Positions 7,817 to 15,406 of a stretch of DNA of 30,717 nt are shown one piece after another. Numbering within the stretch: position 1 is the stretch's first letter; every line of letters starts with the position of its first letter. The notes below the pieces were generated by a model. That model saw nothing but the letters and a program-made list of their open reading frames with translations. It made no database searches and was not told where the DNA came from. This stretch comes from an uncultured Eubacterium sp. Lineage in GTDB: Bacteria > Bacillota > Clostridia > Oscillospirales > Acutalibacteraceae. Location of the stretch: positions 1 to 30,717 of the forward strand of contig CAJOER010000016.1 of NCBI GenBank assembly GCA_905233805.1, in the 5' to 3' direction. A program made the position numbers and the translations under genes.

Positions 7817-9193
7817 ATGAAGGAGTATAACGTTTTACAGTACGGAGCGAAGGGCGACGGAAGAGCAAACGACGCGTTTGCAATTCAGCACGCGATAGAC
7901 GACTGCGCCAAAGGCGGCGGAGGACGGGTTGTTCTTCAGAGCGGTAAGGTGTTTTACAGCGATTCAATCAAGCTGAAGAAAAATGTTGAATTGCACATTC
8001 AAAAAGGCGCCGTTCTTAAAGCGACCGCGAATATCGACGGGTACATAAGACCTAACAAATTAATTAACGACCCGAAAACCGCGCTCATAGGAAACCCTGT
8101 TACGGGCAAGCCGAGTTTTGTATTTATCTACGCTTACGAGGCTGACGGCTGCACGGTGAGCGGCGAGGGTACCATTGACGCAAACGGCCGCGCCTTCGTT
8201 CAGCGCAAGGACAGATATTACGTTACGGGCGAGTTTTATCCGCGCCCGACGGCGATATACGTTGAAAAGAGCGACCACATAACGTTTAAGGATTTTACGG
8301 TTGTTGATACGCCGTTCTGGACCCTTCACCCCGCGGGCTGCAACGACGTGCTTATTGACAGAATAAGAATTCTCAACCGTCTTGACGTTGCAAATTCGGA
8401 CGGAATTGACCCCGACCACTGCTCTAACGTGAGAATACTCGGCTGTCACATTGAGTGCGCGGACGACTGCATATGCTTTAAAACCACGAAGGGCAACGCC
8501 GAATACGGCGCGTGCGAGAATATTATTGTTGACTCGTGCACCCTTGTTTCAACCTCGGCGGCGATTAAAATAGGAACCGAGGGAGTTGACGACTTCAGGA
8601 ACATAAACGTTTCAAACTGCATTATTTCGCGCTCCAACAGAGGACTTTCAATTCAGATACGCGACGGCGGCAACGTTGAAAATGTCAGCTTTTCAAATAT
8701 TATGATTGAAACGAGGCGCTTCTGTCCCGACTGGTGGGGAACGGCGGAGCCGATAGTTCTCACAACCTTTAACCGCGACGAAAACACGAAGAGCGGAAAA
8801 ATCAGCAATATCCGTTTCTTCAATATCAGCGCGAAGGGTGAAAACGGCGTTCTTATTCACGGCAACGCGGAAAACAAAATTGAAAACGTCAGCTTTGAAA
8901 ACTGCTCGGTAACGCTTACCAAGACGTCAAAATGGAACTGCGGTCTTTATGATTTGCGTCCCTGCCTTGACTTCGGAGTTGAAAAGCTTGATAACTCGGC
9001 GTTCTTTATCAGACACGCAAGGGATATAAGAATAATGAAAACAAAAACGGCGTGGGGCGAACTTTGCGAAAACTATAAACACGCGCTTGACGCGGCGGAG
9101 GTTGAAAACCTTGAACTCATTCGCTTTGAGGGAAAGGCGGCAAACGCAGCTCTTGACGATATTAAACTTGATAACGTTAGATTAGTGAGGTAA
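7817..9193 (+). CDS. GH28-like (polygalacturonase family) beta-helix protein
   Basis: The protein has 458 residues. It starts YNVLQYGAKGDGRANDAFAIQHAI, the standard opening of pectate-lyase-fold/GH28 proteins, followed by repeated beta-helix rungs. The GH28 signature NSDGIDPDHC (residues 193-202) and the catalytic-type Asp pair in CADDC (216-217) are present. The classical GHG and RIK motifs are replaced by AAIKIGTEG and RGLSIQIRDGG, as in distant relatives of polygalacturonases. There is no signal peptide, so it probably acts in the cytoplasm on imported oligosaccharides, perhaps galacturonides or rhamnogalacturonan pieces (inference). The ATG at 7817 has a GAGGTG site in front. It is the first gene of an operon with the SecB-like gene five bases downstream. 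Confidence 0.9.
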   Translation: MKEYNVLQYGAKGDGRANDAFAIQHAIDDCAKGGGGRVVLQSGKVFYSDSIKLKKNVELHIQKGAVLKATANIDGYIRPNKLINDPKTALIGNPVTGKPSFVFIYAYEADGCTVSGEGTIDANGRAFVQRKDRYYVTGEFYPRPTAIYVEKSDHITFKDFTVVDTPFWTLHPAGCNDVLIDRIRILNRLDVANSDGIDPDHCSNVRILGCHIECADDCICFKTTKGNAEYGACENIIVDSCTLVSTSAAIKIGTEGVDDFRNINVSNCIISRSNRGLSIQIRDGGNVENVSFSNIMIETRRFCPDWWGTAEPIVLTTFNRDENTKSGKISNIRFFNISAKGENGVLIHGNAENKIENVSFENCSVTLTKTSKWNCGLYDLRPCLDFGVEKLDNSAFFIRHARDIRIMKTKTAWGELCENYKHALDAAEVENLELIRFEGKAANAALDDIKLDNVRLVR

Positions 9194-9198
9194 TAATT

Positions 9199-9606
9199 AT
9201 GGTAGAACTTTTAACATTTAAGGTAAACAGCATAACTTTTGAAAACAAGGTCCCCAACGGAACGGAGATTAAACTCGCAAAACAGTTCAGCTATAACGTG
9301 AACTATTTCGGCGAGGAAAACCGCTGCCTCGGTATGCTCGATTTCAGAGTTAACGACGAGCAGCTCCGCCCGTTTTCAATCAGAGTTGAAATTGAGGCGC
9401 TTTTCTCATACAGCGAGGAGGACGAGAGAGAGGATATCCACACCGACAGCTTTGAACAGATTTTTCCCTTCCTTCGCCAGATTATTCACTCGACTACCGC
9501 TATGAGCGGAGTTCCGGGACTTATTATCCCGCCCGTTCACATTGATAAGGAAAACGTCAAGGTTTCGGATAAACCCGAAGCTGACGAGAATTCGCCGCTT
9601 AACTGA
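9199..9606 (+). CDS. SecB-like chaperone-fold protein
   Basis: This 135-residue protein resembles SecB in its pattern: an N-terminal beta-rich region, then EQIFPFLRQIIHSTTAMSG and VPGLIIPPVHID, which match the SecB helix (FPYARE-type) and the GGFPPLLLPPVNFD-type strand. SecB-fold proteins bind unfolded polypeptides for export or act as chaperones of toxin-antitoxin systems. No toxin or antitoxin is next to it here. A Firmicute copy like this is better called SecB-like than SecB. GAGGT precedes the ATG. It lies five bases after the GH28 gene and one base before the DUF6472 gene, so all three are probably one transcript. The acidic tail (KPEADENSP) resembles that of SecB. Confidence 0.72.
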   Translation: MVELLTFKVNSITFENKVPNGTEIKLAKQFSYNVNYFGEENRCLGMLDFRVNDEQLRPFSIRVEIEALFSYSEEDEREDIHTDSFEQIFPFLRQIIHSTTAMSGVPGLIIPPVHIDKENVKVSDKPEADENSPLN

Positions 9607-9607
9607 T

Positions 9608-9793
9608 ATGGCGGATTTATGTGAGAAATGCCGCTACAACGTTTTTGACGAGGAGAGCGGAGAGTGTTTCTGCGACCTCTCGCTTGACGAGGACGAATAT
9701 GTGAGCCTTTTAGGGGAACTCGGGCAGGGTAAAAGCTGCCGCTACTTCACTCCCGATATTGACGAATACGGCATAGTGAGAAAGCAAAACTGA
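9608..9793 (+). CDS. DUF6472 family small Cys-rich protein
   Basis: This 61-residue protein (MADLCEKCRYNVFDEESGEC start) has a CEKC pair and further Cys in GECFC and KSCRYF, followed by DEYGIVRKQN. The pattern matches small DUF6472-type proteins of Clostridia, which look like zinc- or iron-binding knuckles; no function is known. The ATG at 9608 starts one base after the upstream stop, without a clear Shine-Dalgarno, so translation is probably coupled. An alternative start in the same frame at 9542 would overlap the SecB-like gene and is less likely, because the conserved part begins at MADLC. It is the last gene before a strong terminator. Confidence 0.8.
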   Translation: MADLCEKCRYNVFDEESGECFCDLSLDEDEYVSLLGELGQGKSCRYFTPDIDEYGIVRKQN

Positions 9794-9804
9794 AAATAGT
9801 TTTT

Positions 9805-9832
9805 CGGCACGGATTTTCCGTGCCGTTTTTTT
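9805..9832 (+). terminator. Rho-independent terminator after the DUF6472 gene
   Basis: CGGCACGGA (9805-9813), loop TTT and TCCGTGCCG (9817-9825), followed by seven T. It isolates the host operon from the phage operon downstream. Confidence 0.93.
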
Positions 9833-9931
9833 ATTCACGTTTTCTGAGAGTATGCGTGAAAGGTGAATAATTCGGCGAAAATAAATTTTTTTGCAATTTT
9901 TACGGTCCGATTATGCATAAATCGTGAATAA
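9831..9931. promoter_or_regulatory. Cluster of TTATTCAC (DnaA-box-like) repeats upstream of the phage operon
   Basis: Three copies of the octamer TTATTCAC are present: 9831-9838 on the plus strand, and 9870-9863 and 9931-9924 on the minus strand. A related TTTCACGCA lies at 9861-9853 on the minus strand. The outer copies are identical over nine bases (TTATTCACG). They match eight of nine positions of the DnaA box TTATNCACA. A very AT-rich stretch (about 9877-9902) lies between the second and third box. The cluster sits between a host terminator and the first phage gene, so it may be an operator or a DnaA-bound site. No strong -35/-10 pair could be assigned within it. Confidence 0.45.
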
Positions 9932-9955
9932 AACGCCCCGATTTCCGCTAATAGT

Positions 9956-9980
9956 GGGAGGACTTTTTTGAGTTGCTCCC
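9956..9980 (+). promoter_or_regulatory. Possible leader hairpin before the phage operon
   Basis: GGGAG (9956-9960) pairs with CTCCC (9976-9980), and ACT (9962-9964) with AGT (9971-9973), around a T-rich loop. No T run follows, so it is not a terminator. It lies in the predicted 5' leader of the first phage gene. Confidence 0.3.
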
Positions 9981-10007
9981 CTGTAACGGCAAAAAGGAGG
10001 AGATTAA

Positions 10008-10325
10008 ATGCCGAGAAAAACCAAGCTTGAAAAACAGATACAAAAGGGACTTTTAACTCTCGCGTTCGGGGAGGTCAGCGACGCGGTATCGCTTCTTTAT
10101 ATGAGCGACGAGGAGGCAATTAAAAAGCTGCCCTCTTTGAATCTGTTTAACGTCAGCGAAATCAAACGCCCCAAGGGCGGAGGCATGGAGATTAAATTTT
10201 TCGACAGAATTAAGGCGTGCGAAAAGCTGAGAGAGCAGATTCCGGAGAAAAAACGTGATAATCTGAGCTTCTTTGAAGCGCTTGAAAAAAGTGCTGAAAA
10301 CACGGGGAGTGTATCCGACATATGA
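10008..10325 (+). CDS. Putative phage terminase small subunit
   Basis: A 105-residue, highly charged and mostly helical protein with AAGGAGG at a good distance before its ATG. It lies immediately upstream of, and overlaps by four bases (ATGA), the terminase large subunit, the position expected for the DNA-recognition subunit. The central segment VSEIKRPKGGGMEIKFFDRIKACEKL resembles short small-subunit-like proteins in Clostridial prophages; this is about 100 residues shorter than PBSX XtmA. If correct, it selects DNA for packaging by the large subunit. The call is mainly from position. It could instead be a small regulator of the operon. Confidence 0.6.
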   Translation: MPRKTKLEKQIQKGLLTLAFGEVSDAVSLLYMSDEEAIKKLPSLNLFNVSEIKRPKGGGMEIKFFDRIKACEKLREQIPEKKRDNLSFFEALEKSAENTGSVSDI

Positions 10326-11575
10326 CTACGTTCAGAACTTTTTCAGAAAAACAGATGACGGTTTTAAGTTGGTGGTGCAGGGCAAGCTCTCTTAAAGACA
10401 AAAACGGAATAATCTGCGACGGGGCGATAAGAAGCGGAAAGACGCTGAGTATGTCGCTCTCCTTCGTATCGTGGGCGTGCTACTATTTCGGTGACGCCTC
10501 GTTTGCCCTGTGCGGTAAGACGGTCACCTCTCTGAGACGGAATGTAATCACGCCTCTTATTCCGAATCTGATTTCGCTCGGCTTTGAGGTTGAAGACAAG
10601 GTAAGCAAAAATATGCTCATAATCAGAATCGGCGACGTCACGAATTATTTTTATCTTTTCGGCGGACGGGACGAAAGTTCCGCTTCGCTTATTCAGGGTA
10701 TGACCCTGGGCGGCGTCCTTTTTGACGAGGTTGCGCTCATGCCGCGCTCCTTCGTTGAGCAGGCGCTTGCAAGGTGCTCGCTTGAAAACTCGAAGTACTG
10801 GTTTAACTGCAACCCCGAGCACCCTTACCACTGGTTTTATAACGAGTGGATTAAAAAGGCGGATATTAAAAATATGATTTACCTTCATTTCACCATGGAC
10901 GATAATCCCTCGCTTTCAAAGGCAGTTAAACGCCGTTACAAAAGTCTTTATTCGGGCGCGTTTTACGAGCGCTTTATCGAGGGGAAATGGACCGTACCCG
11001 ATGGGCTTGTTTACCCTATGTTTTCAGTCGACAGGCACATAAAAACGGCGAAGGATTTCAGCGAGTATTATCTCTCGTGCGACTACGGAACGGTGAACCC
11101 GTTTTCGCTCGGGCTGTGGGGCAAAAGCGGGGAGAAGTGGTACCGTATCAGGGAATACTACCACTCCTCGCGCGATACCGGACGGCAGCTTACCGACGAG
11201 GAATACTATGAAAAACTCTGCGCCCTTGCGGGGGACATAAGCGTTAATGCGCTTATCATCGACCCTTCCGCAGCCTCGTTTATTGAAACGGTAAGGCGGC
11301 ACGGAAAATTCAGCGTTATCAAGGCGGATAACGACGTTTTACGCGGGATAAACAGGGTGTGCGAGGCGCTCAGAAACGGCGAGATATTCTTTTCCCCCGA
11401 GTGTACGGACACTATCCGCGAGTTTTCGGTTTACCGCTGGGACGACGACTTGAAGCGCGACGCGCCGAAAAAGGAAAACGACCACGCAATGGACGACGTG
11501 AGGTATTTTGTTCAAACCGTGTTAACAAGGGACTGCGACCGAGCGTTTTCCGTTGCGGTAGAAAGGGAGAATTAA
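10322..11575 (+). CDS. Phage terminase large subunit (PBSX type)
   Basis: A 417-residue DNA-packaging motor. The ATPase half has Walker A GAIRSGKT (residues 34-41) and Walker B VLFDE (132-136), followed by the coupling-type region around WFNCNPEHPYHWFYNEW. The nuclease half keeps the three acidic positions in SCDYGTVNPFS, IIDPSAAS and DHAMDDVRYF, so both activities appear intact. The arrangement and length are those of PBSX-family terminases (Terminase_3/6 type), which cut and pump DNA into procapsids, often by headful. The start overlaps the preceding gene by four bases, and the portal gene begins one base after the stop. Intact motifs argue that packaging is still under selection. Confidence 0.95.
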   Translation: MTTFRTFSEKQMTVLSWWCRASSLKDKNGIICDGAIRSGKTLSMSLSFVSWACYYFGDASFALCGKTVTSLRRNVITPLIPNLISLGFEVEDKVSKNMLIIRIGDVTNYFYLFGGRDESSASLIQGMTLGGVLFDEVALMPRSFVEQALARCSLENSKYWFNCNPEHPYHWFYNEWIKKADIKNMIYLHFTMDDNPSLSKAVKRRYKSLYSGAFYERFIEGKWTVPDGLVYPMFSVDRHIKTAKDFSEYYLSCDYGTVNPFSLGLWGKSGEKWYRIREYYHSSRDTGRQLTDEEYYEKLCALAGDISVNALIIDPSAASFIETVRRHGKFSVIKADNDVLRGINRVCEALRNGEIFFSPECTDTIREFSVYRWDDDLKRDAPKKENDHAMDDVRYFVQTVLTRDCDRAFSVAVEREN

Positions 11576-11576
11576 T

Positions 11577-12725
11577 ATGGGCATCTTTAACAAGAGCAGA
11601 AAAAAGGACGAAGGGGGCGCTCCCTCGGCGGCGGTTCAGACGGGCGCGGCAAGCTCGCACCCGTTTTCGGCAATTTCGGGCTACTCGCCCCTTGCCGGAA
11701 GGAACGCCGAGGCGTACAGAATGCTCAGGGAAGGCGTACCGATAATCGACAGCGCGATTAATAAGATTGTAAGGCTTATGGGCGGCTTCGAATTCGTTAC
11801 GGGAAACGAGGCGCTCGATGATGAAATCAACGAGTTTTTTTCGCTTATCAACGTCGGCGGAAATCAGACGGGAATAAACGCGTTTGTTGATACATATACC
11901 GACCAGCTTCTGACCTACGGGAGCGCCGTCGGCGAGATGATATACGACGATACGGGTTTTATCGCGCTTTATAACGGAGAACTTAAAAATCTTGAAGTCA
12001 AAAGACGTGAAAACAGCCTTGATATCGACTTTTACAACACGTCGGGCGGCACCCCCGTTCTTTTAAAGAATCCCGAAAAGCTGCTTTTCAGCGTGCTTAA
12101 CCCCGAGCCGTCGAGGCTTGAGGGGACGAGCCTTTTAAGAGGACTCCCGTTTTTCAGCGATATTCTTCTCAAAATTTTCAACACAATAGGCAACAACTGG
12201 GAGAGAGCGGGCAACCTCCGCTTTGCGGTAACGTATAATCCGCAGAATGAAACGGGCGGCGGCTTCGCAAAGGAACGCGCAAACCAGATTGCCTCCGCGT
12301 GGCGCGACGCTATGAGTTCAAAAGACTGCATTAAGGATTTTGTAGCGGTCGGCGACGTTAAGGTAAGCGTTATAGGCGCGGACAATCAGATACTTGAAAG
12401 TGAGATACCCGTAAGGCAGCTGCTTGAACAGATAGTCGCAAAGACGGGGCTTATGCCCTATATGTTCGGGCTTAACTGGTCAACCAGCGAGCGTATGGCA
12501 AAGCAGCAGACGGATATTCTCACTTCCGAGCTTGAAGCATACCGCCGTATTCTTACCCCCGTTTTAAAGAAGATAGGCAATACCTATTTAATGCTGAGTT
12601 CAAGAGGAGAGAGCGTTGATATAATCTGGGACGAAATTACGCTTCAGGACGAAACCGAGCTTGCCGAGGCACGGCTTTATAACGCCGAGGCTGACAGGCT
12701 TATAAGGGAGGCTGAAAATGAATAA
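11577..12725 (+). CDS. Phage portal protein
   Basis: A 382-residue portal, the dodecameric ring at the capsid vertex through which DNA enters. After a charged, low-complexity N-terminus, the portal-like core includes REGVPIIDSAINKIVRL, TDQLLTYGSAVGEMI, and the segment LLEQIVAKTGLMPYMFGLNW with SERMAKQQTDIL, typical of the stem/crown-proximal helices of phage portals. Its length is a little below most portals (400-500). GGGAG precedes the ATG. It starts one base after the terminase and overlaps the protease gene by eight bases, the classical terminase-portal-protease order. Confidence 0.93.
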   Translation: MGIFNKSRKKDEGGAPSAAVQTGAASSHPFSAISGYSPLAGRNAEAYRMLREGVPIIDSAINKIVRLMGGFEFVTGNEALDDEINEFFSLINVGGNQTGINAFVDTYTDQLLTYGSAVGEMIYDDTGFIALYNGELKNLEVKRRENSLDIDFYNTSGGTPVLLKNPEKLLFSVLNPEPSRLEGTSLLRGLPFFSDILLKIFNTIGNNWERAGNLRFAVTYNPQNETGGGFAKERANQIASAWRDAMSSKDCIKDFVAVGDVKVSVIGADNQILESEIPVRQLLEQIVAKTGLMPYMFGLNWSTSERMAKQQTDILTSELEAYRRILTPVLKKIGNTYLMLSSRGESVDIIWDEITLQDETELAEARLYNAEADRLIREAENE

Positions 12726-13467
12726 GGGAAAAATCGAAAAGAATTTTACCGATAAAAACGATATTGAAAGAATTAATTTTTATACGCGAAGAAACCTGAG
12801 CGAAGACGAGGTTTACACCTTTAATCTCATACTCTGCGATAATGAGGTTGACAGAGATTTTGAGCGCTTTTCGCTCGATACGCTGAACGCTCTTTGCGAG
12901 CTTTTCAGAGGGAAGACGGGGATATTTGACCACTCTATGAAAAGCGGCGACCAGAAGGCGAGAATTTACCACACCTTCGTTGAAAAGCAGGAGGGTAAAA
13001 AGACCGCGTGCGGCGACGATTTATACCGCCTTAAAGCCAAGGCGTATATGCTCAGAAGCGAGGGCAACGCGGAGCTTATCGGCGAGATTGAGGCGGGAAT
13101 TAAAAAAGAGGTTTCCGTTTCCTGCTCGGTTGAGAGGAGCATATGCTCGATTTGCAATAAGGATAACAAGCTTGAGCGCTGCAACCATATTGCAGGCAGG
13201 ATGTACGGCGGTAAACTCTGCTACAAAACGCTCGAGGGCGCAAAGGACGCATATGAATTCAGTTTTGTTGCGGTTCCCGCTCAGAGAGAAGCGGGGGTTA
13301 CAAAAGCGTTTAAAAATAAGGAGGACATTAATTTGAGCGAAATAATCAATACCGTGAAGGGCTGCGAGAAGGACATTGAACTTTCAAAGAGCCAGGTCAA
13401 AGAGCTTGCCTCGTATATCGAGGGGCTTGAAGAAAATGCAAAACTCTCGGTGCCTGCCGGATATTGA
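12718..13467 (+). CDS. Phage prohead maturation protease
   Basis: A 249-residue protein that overlaps the portal gene and lies before the capsid genes, the place of the HK97-type protease. The fold signature is visible: a strand with NLILCDNEVDRDFERF, then GIFDHSM (His72) and IKKEVSVSCSVERS (Ser133/Ser135 candidates), matching the His and Ser of S78-like prohead proteases. A small Cys/His cluster (CSIC 143-146, Cys155, His157, Cys168) could bind zinc. The C-terminal part from about 200 looks like a coiled coil. The frame stops at 13467, while the typical C-terminal continuation appears in the next frame (to 13624), so the gene is probably interrupted or its product split. Confidence 0.82.
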   Translation: MNKGKIEKNFTDKNDIERINFYTRRNLSEDEVYTFNLILCDNEVDRDFERFSLDTLNALCELFRGKTGIFDHSMKSGDQKARIYHTFVEKQEGKKTACGDDLYRLKAKAYMLRSEGNAELIGEIEAGIKKEVSVSCSVERSICSICNKDNKLERCNHIAGRMYGGKLCYKTLEGAKDAYEFSFVAVPAQREAGVTKAFKNKEDINLSEIINTVKGCEKDIELSKSQVKELASYIEGLEENAKLSVPAGY

Positions 13468-13624
13468 CAGAGAGATTGTAACCTCTGTTACGGCGGTGAT
13501 GACCTTTAAAGAACTTAAAGGCTTTAAGGACTATTTTTCAAAGAACAAAAAGGCGCCTTCCCCGCAGCTTCTGAACGAGAAGAAATCTGCGGATAATAAA
13601 AACTATTCACATTTCAGAATTTAG
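13436..13624 (+). CDS. Displaced C-terminal part of the protease, or small overlapping ORF
   Basis: The frame carries PDIDREIVTSVTAVMTFKEL and ends SHFRI, which looks like the normal C-terminus of this protease type, but it is in the +1 frame relative to the gene that stops at 13467. Two readings are possible. One is a frameshift or small deletion near 13441-13466 that separated the end of the protease. The other is an independent 62-residue protein starting at ATG 13436, which has AGGGG ten bases upstream. The overlap is 32 bases. No classical slippery sequence is evident at the junction, so programmed frameshifting is the least supported option. Confidence 0.45.
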   Translation: MQNSRCLPDIDREIVTSVTAVMTFKELKGFKDYFSKNKKAPSPQLLNEKKSADNKNYSHFRI

Positions 13625-13633
13625 GAGGAAAGT

Positions 13634-13987
13634 ATGGAAAGAGTATCATTTCAGGGATATAACAACAATTACGCTACCTTTAAAATCAGCGGTGCCGTAA
13701 AGACGGGCAACCCCGTAAGCCTTAACTCTGACGGCTTATGCGTAAAGGGCGGCAGCGGTGACGCGCTGTTCGGCTTTTGCACGACTGTAAGAGGCAGCTA
13801 CGCTACGGTTCAGCTTCAGGGCTATTATGAAAGCGAATTTTCGGGCGACGTTCCCGAATACGGCTTAAACAGATTTGTATACGACTCCGACGGAGGAGTA
13901 TCCATTGCCGATGATTCGGACGTTGCCGCATACGTAAAGGTAGTAAAAGTCGACGAGGACAACAGTTTAGTCGGATTTATTTTTTAA
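13634..13987 (+). CDS. Putative capsid decoration/stabilising protein
   Basis: A 117-residue, beta-rich protein (start MERVSFQGYNNNYATFKISG) with an excellent AGGAGG site. It lies directly between the protease and the major capsid gene, the usual place of capsid-cementing proteins such as the DUF2190 or gpD-like families. Motifs typical of such small proteins are present: alternating Gly/Ser-rich strands with KTGNPVSLNSDG and FGFCTTVRGSYATVQLQGYY. I do not recognise the exact family; the function is inferred from position, size and composition. It ends 12 bases before the capsid gene. Confidence 0.6.
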   Translation: MERVSFQGYNNNYATFKISGAVKTGNPVSLNSDGLCVKGGSGDALFGFCTTVRGSYATVQLQGYYESEFSGDVPEYGLNRFVYDSDGGVSIADDSDVAAYVKVVKVDEDNSLVGFIF

Positions 13988-13999
13988 GGAGGAAGAATA

Positions 14000-14992
14000 A
14001 TGGCATTTGATAATATTCAGCTCGAAAAAGGGCTTTATACCACGAGCAAGGGCTTTACAAAATCGCTTGAGGAACTTGACCCGAGCGAGAATTACGTCGG
14101 CACCGAGCTTGAGGGACTTGACGCATATCAGCGTCAGCTTAAAAGATTTAATATCAAGGTTACGGGACACGACTCCGACACGGTTGAAAAGTTTTTCGCA
14201 ACAACTTCATCCTCGGTTCTTTTCCCCGAATACGTATCGCGCGCGGTACGCACGGGAATTGAGCAGAGCGACGCGCTTTCAAAGCTTGTTGCAACTACTA
14301 CTAAAATAGACTCTCTTGATTACAGAGCGATTGAGGTTAAGTCAAATGACGACGAAATCGGTCTTGCAAACGTCGGCGAGGGTGCGTTTATCCCCGAGGC
14401 GGTAATCAAGACAAAATCAAATCTCACGAAGCTTACAAAGCGCGGAAGAATGCTCGTCGCTTCTTATGAGGCTATCAAGTTCCAGCGACTTGACCTCTTT
14501 ACCGTTATGCTTTCGCAGATTGGCGCTTCCATCGCGCGCGACCAGCTTATTGACGCGTGCAACGCGCTTAATTCCTGCGGCGGCGAAACTGTAACAAAGG
14601 ACGACCCGAGCGACCTTACCTATGAGGATATAGTTAAACTCTGGAACGCTTTTTCGCCCTATAATATGAACACTCTTATCTGTTCGGGCGACGTTCTTAA
14701 AAAGCTTCTTTCTATGTCTGAGTTCAGAGATTCAAACGCAGGTCTCAACTTCCACGCGACCGGTTCTCTTATCACACCGCTCGGCGCTGAGCTTGTAAGA
14801 GTAGACGGCTCTGACAACGGCGATACGATGATTGGTATTGACAGCAGATACGCGCTTGAAAAAGTACAGGCGGGAGAGGTTACAACCGATTTTGACAAGC
14901 TTATTGACAGACAGCTTGAAAGAGCGGCAGTTACCGAGATTTCAGGCTTTTCACCCATATTTAACAGCGCGGTTAAATATATGGCAGGCTAA
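14000..14992 (+). CDS. Phage major capsid protein
   Basis: A 330-residue protein with AAGGAGG before the ATG. The order of secondary elements and the segments FPEYVSRAVRTGIEQSD, VGEGAFIPEAVIKTKS and TKLTKRGRMLVASYEAIKFQ are those of an HK97-fold capsid of PBSX/XkdG-like phages, where a pore- and E-loop-like region precedes the spine helix. Hundreds of copies would form the icosahedral head. The end LERAAVTEISGFSPIFNSAVKYM resembles the terminal part of that group. The gene is intact and lies between the decoration-like and connector genes. Confidence 0.9.
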   Translation: MAFDNIQLEKGLYTTSKGFTKSLEELDPSENYVGTELEGLDAYQRQLKRFNIKVTGHDSDTVEKFFATTSSSVLFPEYVSRAVRTGIEQSDALSKLVATTTKIDSLDYRAIEVKSNDDEIGLANVGEGAFIPEAVIKTKSNLTKLTKRGRMLVASYEAIKFQRLDLFTVMLSQIGASIARDQLIDACNALNSCGGETVTKDDPSDLTYEDIVKLWNAFSPYNMNTLICSGDVLKKLLSMSEFRDSNAGLNFHATGSLITPLGAELVRVDGSDNGDTMIGIDSRYALEKVQAGEVTTDFDKLIDRQLERAAVTEISGFSPIFNSAVKYMAG

Positions 14993-14995
14993 AAA

Positions 14996-15358
14996 ATGAT
15001 TAGCTACGAAGAGGTCAAAACGTGTTTACTCTCAATCACGCAGGCAGACAGCGAAGAACTTGAAAGCAAAAGAACGCTTATTGAAAACGCGATATGCTAC
15101 GTTGAAAAAATCACGAAAGACTATACCGAAGAGGACAAGAGCAGGGTTATTCTTCTTGCGGCGGCAAGGGCGAATTACTATATTGCGCTTCTTGACGGAA
15201 ACGAGAACGGAATAACCTCCTTCAAAGCGGGCGACGTCAGTTTTTCAAAGGGAAAAAGCAGCCTTTCGGAAAGCGCGAAAACGTTTTACGAAAGCACGCT
15301 TGCCGAGAGCGCGGATTTAGTCAAAAGCGGAGATTTTGTTTTCAGGACGGTTGATTAA
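14996..15358 (+). CDS. Head-tail connector protein (XkdH-like position)
   Basis: This 120-residue, mostly helical protein begins three bases after the capsid stop. The pattern (ISYEEVKTCLLSI, a central helical bundle with RVILLAAARANYYIALLD, and a C-terminal strand) is like gp6/gp15-type adaptor proteins, which sit under the portal and close the head. Among phages of the PBSX type this is the slot of XkdH. No Shine-Dalgarno is visible before the ATG, so translation is probably coupled to the capsid gene. Confidence 0.65.
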   Translation: MISYEEVKTCLLSITQADSEELESKRTLIENAICYVEKITKDYTEEDKSRVILLAAARANYYIALLDGNENGITSFKAGDVSFSKGKSSLSESAKTFYESTLAESADLVKSGDFVFRTVD

Positions 15359-15364
15359 TAATTG

Positions 15365-15392
15365 TGCCCTGCTTTTATTTAAAGGCAGGGCA
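15365..15392 (+). promoter_or_regulatory. Intra-operon hairpin
   Basis: TGCCCTGCTTT pairs with AAAGGCAGGGCA with one bulged G, leaving a small loop. No T run follows; the next gene's AGGAGG lies just downstream. It sits in the only sizeable gap of the phage operon, after the head genes, and may modulate mRNA stability or translation of the neck genes. Confidence 0.4.
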
Positions 15393-15406
15393 TCAGGAGG
15401 GGTTTA

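Noticed and set aside
7817..9193. Long antisense frames opposite the GH28 gene and other genes
   Set aside because: They lack ribosome sites and family-like sequence, and mirror the codon bias of the true genes.
13462..13468. Programmed +1 frameshift at TAT TGA C in the protease gene
   Set aside because: The P-site Tyr tRNA would re-pair poorly after slipping and no stimulator is evident; a lesion or separate ORF explains it better.
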